Origin: an uncultured Schlesneria sp.
GTDB taxonomy: Bacteria > Planctomycetota > Planctomycetia > Planctomycetales > Planctomycetaceae
Assembly (NCBI GenBank): GCA_903904835.1
Contig: CAIVEI010000130.1
Span: forward strand, 1-43,031
Length of the DNA: 43,031 nt
Direction: 5' to 3'
Shown here: in pieces, positions 8,920-16,676 of the stretch
Position numbering within the stretch: position 1 is the first letter of the stretch
Layout: each line of letters begins with the position of its first letter
The notes under the pieces: generated by a model
Database searches by the model: none
Told to the model about the DNA's origin: nothing
The model's input: only the letters and a program-made list of their open reading frames with translations
Position numbers and translations under genes: made by a program

Positions 8920-10029
8920 ATGAACTCGATTTGCTGGCGATTGCCGTTCGCAGTGGCGCTTCTGATGACGGTACCCGCTTTGTGCGCCCGTGCCATCGAG
9001 CCGTCTGATCCGGCTGATCTACCCGCACCGATCTCCAATACCGCATCCCAACCGATGGGTTCGATTGATGAGCTTGGGGATGGCCCCGTGAAGCCAGATC
9101 CATACCGCTGGCTTGAGGACGACGCGGTGACACCAGCTTCCCGATCGACTGTTGCTGCTTATGCGACATTCATTGACGACGTGGACCCCAACAATATTCT
9201 CGAACGTCCTGGCATCCCTGTCGGTTGGTACTCGGCGTTGGAAGTGACCGCAGCCAACCCGCGGTTATCGTTTCGACAGAATTCAGGAAGCTTACTCAGC
9301 GGTACATTTCCTGATCCGATCGCACCAACGTACGCTCCACTCGATTGGACTGCGATGCCAAAATTCACTTTGGGTTACAGGCGCCCCGAAGGATACGGAG
9401 ATCTAAGCGTCAGTTATCGCTTTCTACTTTCACAAGGGTCGCAATCACTTTCCCAGTTCAGTGGCGGCGGGACGGGAAGCGGTTCGAGCAATCTGCAATT
9501 GCATGTTATGGACTTCGATTACAACCTGTCAGACTTGTTTCCGAATGACCTGTGGCTGATGCCTCGTCAAATTCGTCTGACGGCTGGTGCCCGCGTCGCG
9601 GGGATTCAGGATAAGGCCACGAATTCAGGTGGTAGCATTCTCAGTCAGTCGGCGACCAACAGGTTCGTCGGGGCTGGACCTCGATTGGCTCTTGAGTCGC
9701 TTTACCCGATTTCATCTCATCGATGGACACTGTTTTCCAAATTTGAAGGTGCTGGCGTGATCGGGGTTGATCGGCAGTCATACAGCCAATCGGTGTCAGG
9801 TTCTAATAACGTGATCACGAGTGGTTCGGCATCGAATTCCGTGACGGTGGGCGTCCCCGTGATTGGACTGAAAGCAGGTTTGAACTGGCTTCCCGACTGG
9901 GGTGGCGGCAACGTCAAAATGTCCGCAGGCTATCAGTGGGAACGGTGGTTTTTTCTTGGGACGGACACGACGTCGAATAACGAGCTAACGATTCAAGGAC
10001 CTTTCGTACGAGGCGAAGTCGCTTTTTAA
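8920..10029 (+). CDS. Outer-membrane beta-barrel, Lpg1974/MOMP-like
   Basis: 369-aa exported protein: signal peptide MNSICWRLPFAVALLMTVPALCARA, then a hydrophilic linker to about residue 100, then alternating amphipathic strands ending in Phe, as in outer-membrane barrels. Segments such as 'HVMDFDYNLSD', 'GAGPRLALESLYPIS' and 'AGYQWERWFFLG' resemble the Legionella major outer membrane protein-like family (Lpg1974), which is common in planctomycetes. Family assignment is by pattern and is moderate. It lies on the same strand between the RND pump and the TolC-like gene. That is not a standard CusCFBA/CzcCBA component, and suggests an additional porin made with the efflux system. Confidence 0.7.
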   Translation: MNSICWRLPFAVALLMTVPALCARAIEPSDPADLPAPISNTASQPMGSIDELGDGPVKPDPYRWLEDDAVTPASRSTVAAYATFIDDVDPNNILERPGIPVGWYSALEVTAANPRLSFRQNSGSLLSGTFPDPIAPTYAPLDWTAMPKFTLGYRRPEGYGDLSVSYRFLLSQGSQSLSQFSGGGTGSGSSNLQLHVMDFDYNLSDLFPNDLWLMPRQIRLTAGARVAGIQDKATNSGGSILSQSATNRFVGAGPRLALESLYPISSHRWTLFSKFEGAGVIGVDRQSYSQSVSGSNNVITSGSASNSVTVGVPVIGLKAGLNWLPDWGGGNVKMSAGYQWERWFFLGTDTTSNNELTIQGPFVRGEVAF

Positions 10030-10101
10030 GGTTCTGTCTACATCGGGAAGTGTTTGTCTTCCGCCGAGCCTTGAGGTAAGCAGACGAGCTGACAGGTTGA
10101 A

Positions 10102-11520
10102 ATGAAAATGAATCATCACCGCTTCGAATTCCGTTCCGCAGTCATCCTGCTTTTGTGCAGCCCCTGGCTGTCCATTGCCGCAGAACCGCGTGACGATGCG
10201 TCCCTGGTCAAACGGGACGGGGCAAAATCGCGGATCATTCAGGTCCACAGCGAAGAAGTGCCAGCCCCTTCTACGGACGACAAAGGGGCGAATACTGAGC
10301 CCGCTAAGTCTGTATACGACGCGCCGTTAGATCCAGAGTCAGACAGCTCGCATTCCCTGAGAACATGGACCTTGGCCGAGCTTCAGGCGGTCGCTGATAC
10401 GATCCATCCGATGCTGCAGCGAGATCGAGCCCGGATCGATTCTGCACGTGGCGGCGCGTTACAAGCAGGCCTTTATCCGAATCCGCGATTCGATACCAAC
10501 AACCCTCAAGTTTTCAATGGCCAGAACTCATTGTTTAACGCTGGTATTCAACAGGAATTTGTTGTCAAAGGAAAAAAGCGGTTGGATCGCGCCGCCGCTG
10601 TGAAGGTGGTTCAGCAGAATGAATTTGCCTACGTGCAAGACCGATTTGGATTGCTGACCAACCTGCGTCAACAATACTACGTTTTATTGGCTGCCCAGCG
10701 TCGACTGAAGGTTCTTCAAAAATTGCAGGAAATTACGGCGTCGTCATTTGCCACGGGAAAAGAGCAGGAGAGGGGTGCGGGTGAGCTCGCCCATATTGAC
10801 GTGTTGCTCCTTAAAATCGATAACCAACGAGTTCAGGCCGATTTAGAAAACACGCTCCGCTTGCAACGAGGTGCTCGAAAGCAACTCGCCATGCTCGTTG
10901 GTGATCCGTCCATCAGCGACGATCAGTTCGAAGGGTCGATTTACGACACTCCACCTCAGTATGATGAGAAGATTCTCAATGAATTCGCTGCTGCAAACAG
11001 TGCCTACGTTCAGATTGCCAAGCTGGATGTTGAACGAAACGAGATTCTGCTCAAACGAGCTGTCGCAGAGCCCTATCCCAACATTAACCTGGGTCCCGCA
11101 TATCAGTGGGGGCTGGTTCAAGGGGGCGAGCAGTTCTGGTTGACGGTGACATTTCCAATCCCCACGTGGGACCGAAATCAGGGTGGGATTCAGGCAGCCA
11201 CAGCAGACGTTGCAGGGGCTCGAAAAAACGTGGAAGCGGTTCAGTTAGAACAACTAAGACGCGTGGCAGACGCGTATTCACGTCACCGCGCCGTTCGAGC
11301 ACAGGCTGCTAAATACCGAAAAGACATCATCCCCAACGCGATGAACGCATTTAAGCTTGCTGAAAAGGGTTTTAAAAAGGGGGAATGGGATTTTATTCGT
11401 TACCTGCAAGTCCAGAGAACGGTCGTCGACACGAACATGGCGTATATTGACCTGCTGGAAAATGTTTGGACAACGGCCGCCGAACTGTCGGGCCTCTTGC
11501 AGCTCGAAGATTTCGAATAA
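10102..11520 (+). CDS. TolC/CusC-like outer-membrane efflux channel
   Basis: 472-aa outer-membrane factor that would complete a tripartite pump with the adaptor and RND protein upstream. An N-terminal signal peptide (about residues 1-28, ending near SIAAEP) precedes a hydrophilic stretch to about 90. Two OEP repeats follow: 'WTLAELQAVADTIHPMLQRDRARIDSARG', continuing with 'GLYPNPRFD', is the usual first-repeat signature, and 'PYPNINLGPAYQWG' with 'FPIPTWDRNQGGIQAA' the second. There is no Cys after the signal, so it is probably not lipidated. Start ATG at 10102; a second in-frame ATG two codons on is also possible. It is last in the efflux series. Confidence 0.92.
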   Translation: MKMNHHRFEFRSAVILLLCSPWLSIAAEPRDDASLVKRDGAKSRIIQVHSEEVPAPSTDDKGANTEPAKSVYDAPLDPESDSSHSLRTWTLAELQAVADTIHPMLQRDRARIDSARGGALQAGLYPNPRFDTNNPQVFNGQNSLFNAGIQQEFVVKGKKRLDRAAAVKVVQQNEFAYVQDRFGLLTNLRQQYYVLLAAQRRLKVLQKLQEITASSFATGKEQERGAGELAHIDVLLLKIDNQRVQADLENTLRLQRGARKQLAMLVGDPSISDDQFEGSIYDTPPQYDEKILNEFAAANSAYVQIAKLDVERNEILLKRAVAEPYPNINLGPAYQWGLVQGGEQFWLTVTFPIPTWDRNQGGIQAATADVAGARKNVEAVQLEQLRRVADAYSRHRAVRAQAAKYRKDIIPNAMNAFKLAEKGFKKGEWDFIRYLQVQRTVVDTNMAYIDLLENVWTTAAELSGLLQLEDFE

Positions 11521-11535
11521 CCTCTTGATCTGGCA

Positions 11536-11553
11536 ATGATTGCAAGCAATCAT
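11536..11553. repeat. Short inverted repeat downstream of the TolC-like gene
   Basis: ATGATTGC (11536-11543) and GCAATCAT (11546-11553) form perfect 8-bp arms separated by AA, 15 bp after the channel gene. No U-run follows, so it is a poor terminator. A smaller GGCAT/ATGCC hairpin lies at 11586-11600. An operator or weak terminator role is only a guess. Confidence 0.4.
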
Positions 11554-11673
11554 CAACGACGGAGCAACGATCGGGTTCGTTTCCTGGCATAAAAAATGCC
11601 CTGAATCCGGTGTCGTCGATTCATTCATGCTTCTCATTGCGGGGAAACTCGTTTTCTCGATCAGGACTCACCA

Positions 11674-12015
11674 ATGGTATTAGAACCTGGAAATCACCTG
11701 TTGATCGTACACCGTCGGTTGTTTGAGGCGGATCACTCGCGGTTTTTTGTTGGCAAGGTCGACGGCTACGATTGTGGCATCGCACGAGTGAGTGGCTACT
11801 CGTTTGGTCGCGATCACCTCAATTCGAAGTTTGTTCGCAAGCCAGACTTGAGAACCAAGCTGATTGGAATCAGTTCTGGTACGTTGATTATTTATTGTCT
11901 GCCAAACAACATCTCTCTCGAGGATGTTGTCTTCGATGTCACAGAAACAGGGCTCAAGTTGGTTTGCCCTCCGGACGTTTCGTTGAACCTTTCGGAATAT
12001 TTTCATCTTCATTGA
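11674..12015 (+). CDS. Conserved-looking hypothetical protein (113 aa)
   Basis: I do not recognise a named domain. The protein is soluble, with no signal peptide or membrane segment, and reads like a compact beta-rich fold: 'GNHLLIVHRRLFEADHSRFFVG', 'YDCGIARVSGYSFGRD', 'RKPDLRTKLIGISSGTLIIYCLP'. Balanced composition and absence of repeats make a real gene more likely than the antisense frame over the same bases. ATG at 11674 with no strong ribosome-binding site. It sits between the efflux operon and a convergent response-regulator gene, ending 13 bp before that gene's stop. Function unknown. Confidence 0.65.
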   Translation: MVLEPGNHLLIVHRRLFEADHSRFFVGKVDGYDCGIARVSGYSFGRDHLNSKFVRKPDLRTKLIGISSGTLIIYCLPNNISLEDVVFDVTETGLKLVCPPDVSLNLSEYFHLH

Positions 12016-12028
12016 ATTGCGAGCTTTA

Positions 12029-12736
12029 TCAACCGTTTCCCATCACAAAGCGAACAGCTTCGCGACTGAGTTCTGCCGAGGTATTCAGGTCGAGTTTCAT
12101 CTTGATCTTTTGACGGTGTGACTCCACGGTTTTGACGCTCAAAAACATGGCTCCTGCGATTTCGGCAGTGGTCATCCCGTTGCCGATCTGCTTAAAAACT
12201 TCCATTTCGCGATTAGTCAACGCGGACAGTCCCCGTCGAGCACCATCCGGCAGATATTCATTTTTATTTACCGCAATCCGAGCCGCCGTTTCTTCGCTCA
12301 AATATTGCTTTCCGGCAAGTAGTCGACGAATGGCTTCAACGATATTGCGGCTGGCGACCTGTTTGTTGAGGTATCCCATTGCTCCTGCATCCAGCGCCCG
12401 TTCGGCATAGAGTTCGTCGTCGTACATCGACACGACCAGCACGCGTAACTGCGGGGTGATAACTTTCATGCGGCGAACGAGATCCAGTCCGTTTTCGCCA
12501 TTAAGCGCAATGTCGACAACGGCGACATCGGGACCCACATCAGTGACGATTTTCAATGCTCCACTGATATTTGACGCTTCACCACAGACCACCATATCCG
12601 GTTGAGCGACCAGCAGCGCACTCAGTCCTTCTCGAATAATCGGATGGTCATCCACAACCAGAATTCGTGCCGGGCATTGCTGTTGGCCCTCAAATTGCTT
12701 TGGTGTCGAATCGTTGGTCATTGTAAATGATTTCAT
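12029..12736 (-). CDS. NarL/FixJ-type response regulator (receiver + LuxR HTH)
   Basis: 235-aa DNA-binding regulator. The receiver domain (about 23-140) has the acidic pair D29/D30, phosphorylatable D75 in VAVVDIALNG, and K125. The C-terminal LuxR-type helix-turn-helix (about 170-225) shows LTNREMEVFKQIGNG and VKTVESHRQKIKMKL. A second ATG five codons in (complement of 12719-12721) is an equally good start. It is divergent from a NarX-type histidine kinase with 173 bp between, so the two probably form a cognate pair sharing a regulatory region. Target genes are unknown. Confidence 0.92.
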   Translation of the reverse strand: MKSFTMTNDSTPKQFEGQQQCPARILVVDDHPIIREGLSALLVAQPDMVVCGEASNISGALKIVTDVGPDVAVVDIALNGENGLDLVRRMKVITPQLRVLVVSMYDDELYAERALDAGAMGYLNKQVASRNIVEAIRRLLAGKQYLSEETAARIAVNKNEYLPDGARRGLSALTNREMEVFKQIGNGMTTAEIAGAMFLSVKTVESHRQKIKMKLDLNTSAELSREAVRFVMGNG

Positions 12737-12758
12737 GAATGATGTTCAGAGTTTCGAG

Positions 12759-12790
12759 TTTATACAAAAAACCTTGAAAAAAACTGTCAA
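12759..12790 (-). promoter_or_regulatory. Candidate promoter for the response regulator
   Basis: Read on the minus strand: TTGACA (complement of 12785-12790), then T-rich DNA, then TATAAA (complement of 12759-12764). That spacing is 20 bp, longer than ideal. The overlapping TGTATA would give 18 bp. Pattern evidence only. Confidence 0.35.
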
Positions 12791-12853
12791 CCGATTTTCT
12801 GTCCAGTTGTCGCCACGTGACATACTGGTAAACTGCTATCTTGGCATACTTGG

Positions 12854-12882
12854 TTGACACAAAACGCCACTTAGGGGTTTAT
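12854..12882 (+). promoter_or_regulatory. Candidate promoter for the PAS histidine kinase
   Basis: TTGACA (12854-12859), a 17-bp spacer and a weak GTTTAT (12877-12882), about 28 bp before the chosen ATG at 12910. The perfect -35 supports the shorter start, because the longer TTG-initiated frame would begin upstream of this promoter. Confidence 0.35.
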
Positions 12883-12909
12883 GCACTTCCGGGATGGGGA
12901 CGTTCATCT

Positions 12910-14859
12910 ATGTCAGGTTCGGCATCTCCTTCAACGGCAGTAAGACGCGACTCTACCGAAATCGGCGCCATTGTTGAAGCCGCTGGGACGATGATTGTTG
13001 CCACCGACCTTAACGGAATCATCTGGTTATTCAATCCAGCAGCCGAGCGGATGCTGGGCTGGACTGCCGACGAAGTGATTGGCAAAAATACTCCCATACT
13101 TTGGCATGTCCGTGATGAGATTGTCTCACGCGCTGTTGAATTGTCGCAAAAACTGGGCCGCGAGATCCAACCCGGGCCGGAATATTTTCAGACGCTGCAC
13201 GAAATTGGCGATCTCCAGCCGAGCGTCTGGACGATTGTTCGGAAAGATGGAAGCAGATTCACGGCTCAGCTTCTCATTTCTCCCTGGTACGACCGAGACG
13301 GTCGCATGGCGGGACTTGTCGGTACGGCCCAGGATTTGACAAAGCGCATTAATATCGAGTCGGAACTCGAAAAACGCGTTTTGCAATCAGAACGATTCGC
13401 TCGTTCAACGCTGGGTGCGCTGACGAAGCACATCTCGGTGATTGATTCCACAGGAAAAATCGTCTCTACGAACCGCGCCTGGAAGCGTTTTGCAGAAGAG
13501 AACAGCGGCTCGTGGATGTCGATGAGTGAAGAAGCCAATTACCTGCAAGTGTGCGATCAATCGGCCGCGAATGGGGATCGGGACGCTGCGACCGTTGCAA
13601 GCGCAATCCGACGAGTCTTTGCGGGGGAAATCGACACCTGGACCATTGAATATCCCTGTCATTCTGACACAGTGCAGCGGTGGTTTACTTGCCGCGTGAC
13701 AAAGTGTCTGGAACTGGACGCGACTTATGTTGTGATCGCGCACGAAGACATTACGGGCAGGTATCTTGCTGAGCAAGCGCTGAGATTGAGCGAGGAGCGG
13801 CTATCGACGTTACTGAGGACAGCCAACGATGCCGTGGTGACAATCGACGAAAACGGAATCTTGCAATCGTTTAACAACGCTGCCGAAATCATGTTTGGAT
13901 ATTCGGTCAACGAGGCCATTGGACAGAGCGTTAGTATCCTTATCCCGGCCCCCTATCGAAGCGAGGTTGGTTTTTATTTGAAGCGGTATCGAGAAACCGG
14001 AAGTCGCCGAATGATTGGTAGTTCACGCGAAGTATCTGGTCAGCGAAAAGACGGAACCATCTTTCCACTGGAGCTCTCGGTTAGTGAGGTCGACCACCTG
14101 AACATCTACATGGGCCTGATGAGGGACCTCACGAGTCGGAAACAACTGGAACGCAAAATCGTCGAAATTGCGTCGCTCGAACAGCAACAGATCGGGCAAG
14201 ATCTGCATGACAGCATCGGACAGCAATTGACCGGGACGATCATGTTGTGTCAGGTTCTGCTGGAAACGGCGCAAGCTATTCAACCTCAAGAAAATCAGCA
14301 CGTTGCGACGGATGTTGCCAAGGCTGGTAAGCAAGTGTATTTGCTGGCACAGCGTCTTCAATCGTACGTTGAGGACGCCTTGCAGAGCGTTCGTGATATT
14401 TGCCGCATCTTGTCTCCCGTTCCGATTACTGCCGATGGCCTGAAAGTGGCGCTAGAACAACTCGCCGCCGAGACATCCAAACAGTCTTCCATTGTTTGCT
14501 CGTTCGACTGCCAGAAGCCGATTTGTCTTTTGGACAACCTAACGGCAACCCACCTTTTCAACATCGTACAAGGAGCACTCAGTAATGCGTTGACGCACTC
14601 AAAAGCATCCCACATTCAAATCCGAATCGAACAACTCGATCAGCAAATTGTTCTTGCGATCCGCGATGACGGTATCGGGTTGCCTCCTTCAAATATTCCC
14701 GGAATGGGAATGCGAATCATGCAGAACCGGGCTCAAATCATCGGCGGAACTTTAATGATTCGCTCGATTGAGCCAACCGGCACCGAGGTCACCTGTATTT
14801 GCCAAAGTCTTAATCAACACAATGGATTGTCATTGAAGAATCAAACGTCCTCCAGTTGA
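12910..14859 (+). CDS. PAS-domain sensor histidine kinase, NarX/DegS type
   Basis: 649-aa predicted soluble kinase with no membrane segment, so it likely senses a cytoplasmic signal. Three PAS modules are visible (about 16-145, 167-290 and 295-412), the first with 'TDLNGIIWLFNPAAERMLG' and the third with 'IDENGILQSFNNAAEIMFGY'. These are followed by a HisKA_3 dimerisation helix with the phospho-acceptor in DLHDSIGQQL (about H433). The HATPase_c domain has an N-box NALTHSKA, G1 box DDGIGLPP and G2 GMGMRIMQNRA. ATG at 12910 is preferred over an in-frame TTG 23 codons earlier. It is divergent from its likely partner regulator at 12029-12736; a small receiver gene follows. Confidence 0.92.
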   Translation: MSGSASPSTAVRRDSTEIGAIVEAAGTMIVATDLNGIIWLFNPAAERMLGWTADEVIGKNTPILWHVRDEIVSRAVELSQKLGREIQPGPEYFQTLHEIGDLQPSVWTIVRKDGSRFTAQLLISPWYDRDGRMAGLVGTAQDLTKRINIESELEKRVLQSERFARSTLGALTKHISVIDSTGKIVSTNRAWKRFAEENSGSWMSMSEEANYLQVCDQSAANGDRDAATVASAIRRVFAGEIDTWTIEYPCHSDTVQRWFTCRVTKCLELDATYVVIAHEDITGRYLAEQALRLSEERLSTLLRTANDAVVTIDENGILQSFNNAAEIMFGYSVNEAIGQSVSILIPAPYRSEVGFYLKRYRETGSRRMIGSSREVSGQRKDGTIFPLELSVSEVDHLNIYMGLMRDLTSRKQLERKIVEIASLEQQQIGQDLHDSIGQQLTGTIMLCQVLLETAQAIQPQENQHVATDVAKAGKQVYLLAQRLQSYVEDALQSVRDICRILSPVPITADGLKVALEQLAAETSKQSSIVCSFDCQKPICLLDNLTATHLFNIVQGALSNALTHSKASHIQIRIEQLDQQIVLAIRDDGIGLPPSNIPGMGMRIMQNRAQIIGGTLMIRSIEPTGTEVTCICQSLNQHNGLSLKNQTSSS

Positions 14860-15021
14860 TTATTTGTTCGCTCCCAAATTCATCCTTTCCCTGATTTCAA
14901 AAGCGAGGTGAAATAGGATAGTAAAGTCCGGTTTTGCATCACCAAATACGAGCAGCGATTTTGAAGATGGAGACCGGAATCAACCACGGGACGACCCCAT
15001 GTTGCAGTCGTTGCTGTCTCC

Positions 15022-15366
15022 ATGCCGAACCTTTTGGTTGTGGACGACGACGCACAGATTCTCGACCGCTTTCGTTATGCGTTTCCACCAGATCAACTAA
15101 CACTTCAAATTGCGACAAATGCTCGCGAGGCATTCTCGCTGTTTCTCGAGGTGCCGTTCGATGTCGTGATTGCAGACATCTGCCTGCTTGATTCGTCAGG
15201 GATGCAACTGCTTCAACGATTGCGTGCGATCGATTCCCGCATTCCCGTGATTCTTATGACGGGTTATGGCACGGCAAACATTGCTATCGAAGCGATGCAT
15301 ACCGGTGCCTTTGAACATTTGCTCAAACCGTTTGAGGAATCAGTCTTGATCGTTCTGTTCGCATAA
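15022..15366 (+). CDS. Stand-alone response-regulator receiver domain
   Basis: 114-aa receiver with all phosphotransfer residues: D8/D9, phospho-acceptor D52 in VVIADICLL, T80 in MTGYG, and K102 in LLKPF. The sequence 'LMTGYGTANIAIEAMHTGAFEHLLKPFEE' is typical of NtrC-family or FixJ-like receivers that normally continue into an AAA+ or HTH output. Here the frame stops about 12 residues after the lysine, so the last receiver helix is shortened and no output domain follows. It may be a genuine CheY-like relay for the upstream kinase, or the 5' remnant of a larger regulator. No Shine-Dalgarno site is visible. Confidence 0.75.
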   Translation: MPNLLVVDDDAQILDRFRYAFPPDQLTLQIATNAREAFSLFLEVPFDVVIADICLLDSSGMQLLQRLRAIDSRIPVILMTGYGTANIAIEAMHTGAFEHLLKPFEESVLIVLFA

Positions 15367-15800
15367 ATGAATAGAGACTCGCTGTGCAACAATTTGCCAG
15401 GTGGACGGGTTTTTGCCAGCAGTTCGATGATTTATCGCAGATCAAGAAGTTACTACGAGAATGCCGCTATTTAACTGTAGTGCTCAACACCGGTGGCCAG
15501 TCTGCTGGTCTGGGGTCGGGTATTCAAATCTCAAACTTGGCCACCGTTACCAATTGCACGCGGGAAATCGCCTTTTGGGCCAATTATGAAATTAGAACGC
15601 CTGCCACCCTCCTCAGAACCCTCCGTTAACTCGGTGATCTCATCGCTGGCACAGAACCTGCGTCAAGAAAGTCTTTGCAGTTAGAGCTTCCAAACGGATT
15701 CGGTCAGTTCCGGGCTGGACTCAAGATGTTCTGCGCTATAATGGCGATACGACAGTGAGTATGAGTATCGGTTTGTATGTGATTGGAAAGGGTGACCACT
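15367..15800. other. Gap after the stand-alone receiver gene
   Basis: 434 bp with no gene I can support. I looked in all three plus frames for an AAA+ or HTH continuation of the receiver and saw no Walker A motif, GAFTGA loop or HTH. The short open frames have no ribosome-binding site or domain. It must contain the promoter of the following three-gene operon, but I cannot place it. Confidence 0.45.
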
Positions 15801-16259
15801 ATGTCGAATTCAACAGCGCGTCCCGGTATTGACAACCATGACTGGACGCAGGCGAAGGAAAAAGCCAAAGAGGCTGCTGCATCAGTTAGCGAAATGGCCA
15901 GTCTGGCCGCCGCGGCGGTGGGTGCAATAGCCAGTCATGCGGCGAGTGACGCCAGCGTCATGGCAAGTCAGGCTGTGCGGGATGTCGGCAAAAAAGCCGA
16001 TGAACTGGCCGCCAATGCTGGGGTCGGCATCCAGGGGCTTGGCGACATGATCAGCAAAAACTCCCCTGAAGCGGGTCTATTGAAAAATGCATCCGAGACG
16101 GTCGCTGGCGTCGTGAAGGAAGGGGGCGAGTATCTTCAGGAAGCGAAACTCTCCGGGCTGACTGAAGATGTCACCCACGTGATCCGACGAAATCCGATCC
16201 AGTCTGTCCTGATTGCGCTCGGTGTGGGTTGGTTTATCGGTCGTACATTAAAAGGCTGA
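15801..16259 (+). CDS. Small tail-anchored YqjD/DUF883-like protein
   Basis: 152 aa, Ala-rich and largely helical, ending in a short hydrophobic tail 'SVLIALGVGWFIGRTLKG'. This is the layout of the YqjD/ElaB (DUF883) group, which in E. coli are tail-anchored membrane proteins linked to stationary phase. The middle has repeated 'A-x-x-A-x-x-V/M-A-S' helical periods (about 28-80). ATG at 15801 is preferred because GGAAAGGGTG lies just upstream; an in-frame TTG six codons earlier falls before that site. It is first in a tight operon with the next two genes (gaps of 6 and -4 bp). Family assignment is by architecture. Confidence 0.75.
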   Translation: MSNSTARPGIDNHDWTQAKEKAKEAAASVSEMASLAAAAVGAIASHAASDASVMASQAVRDVGKKADELAANAGVGIQGLGDMISKNSPEAGLLKNASETVAGVVKEGGEYLQEAKLSGLTEDVTHVIRRNPIQSVLIALGVGWFIGRTLKG

Positions 16260-16265
16260 TCCATC

Positions 16266-16676
16266 ATGGCTTCCGATGTCCAAGGGACGCTAGAGCCGTC
16301 TACGTTAACACTGGTGAGTGGCATTCTTGTCGATCTCGAACACCTTGTCGAACAGCAGTTGCAACTGACCCGGCGCGAGATTGAAGAGGAACTCCGACAG
16401 AGTTCCGTTGCGGTGGCAATTTTGGCTTCGGGGGTTGGGTTTTTCTTTCTCGCTGCCACAGCTCTTTGCCTGGCGGGGTCACATCTGCTGCACTGGGCTA
16501 CTTCGCCGCCGGGAACCGATCCTGCCCGGCTCCCTTTGTGGGAATGTCATGCGATTGTCGCGTTGCTGCTGCTCGTCGTGGGTGGAATCCTGACTCAGGT
16601 CGCTCGAATTCGGTTTCGGTCTGTAACTAAATGTCGAAATCCTCTGACTGAGATTTTGGAGGAGCCAATGCGATGA
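16266..16676 (+). CDS. YqjE / phage-holin-superfamily-III-like membrane protein
   Basis: 136 aa with a soluble amphipathic N-terminal helix ('LEHLVEQQLQLTRREIEEELRQ', about 23-44) and two membrane segments (about 47-75 and 93-112). This is the arrangement of the PF07332-type 'phage holin superfamily III'/DUF1469 proteins such as YqjE. Despite the name, these chromosomal members are not lysis proteins, and nothing else here suggests a prophage. The ATG at 16266 follows the previous stop by 6 bp, and the stop overlaps the next gene by ATGA. Confidence 0.8.
   Translation: MASDVQGTLEPSTLTLVSGILVDLEHLVEQQLQLTRREIEEELRQSSVAVAILASGVGFFFLAATALCLAGSHLLHWATSPPGTDPARLPLWECHAIVALLLLVVGGILTQVARIRFRSVTKCRNPLTEILEEPMR

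Noticed and set aside
11680-12012. 110-codon minus-strand frame opposite the 113-aa hypothetical gene
   Set aside because: The plus-strand product has the more natural protein composition; the minus frame is a mirror of nearly the same length without other support.
15384-15684. Short plus-strand frames after the receiver gene as remains of an AAA+ output domain
   Set aside because: None of the three frames shows a Walker A, GAFTGA or HTH motif, so I did not annotate a pseudogene.
16266-16676. Prophage lysis gene (holin)
   Set aside because: The holin-III label covers chromosomal YqjE-like proteins; there are no phage genes around it and it is coupled to YqjD- and DUF3618-like genes.
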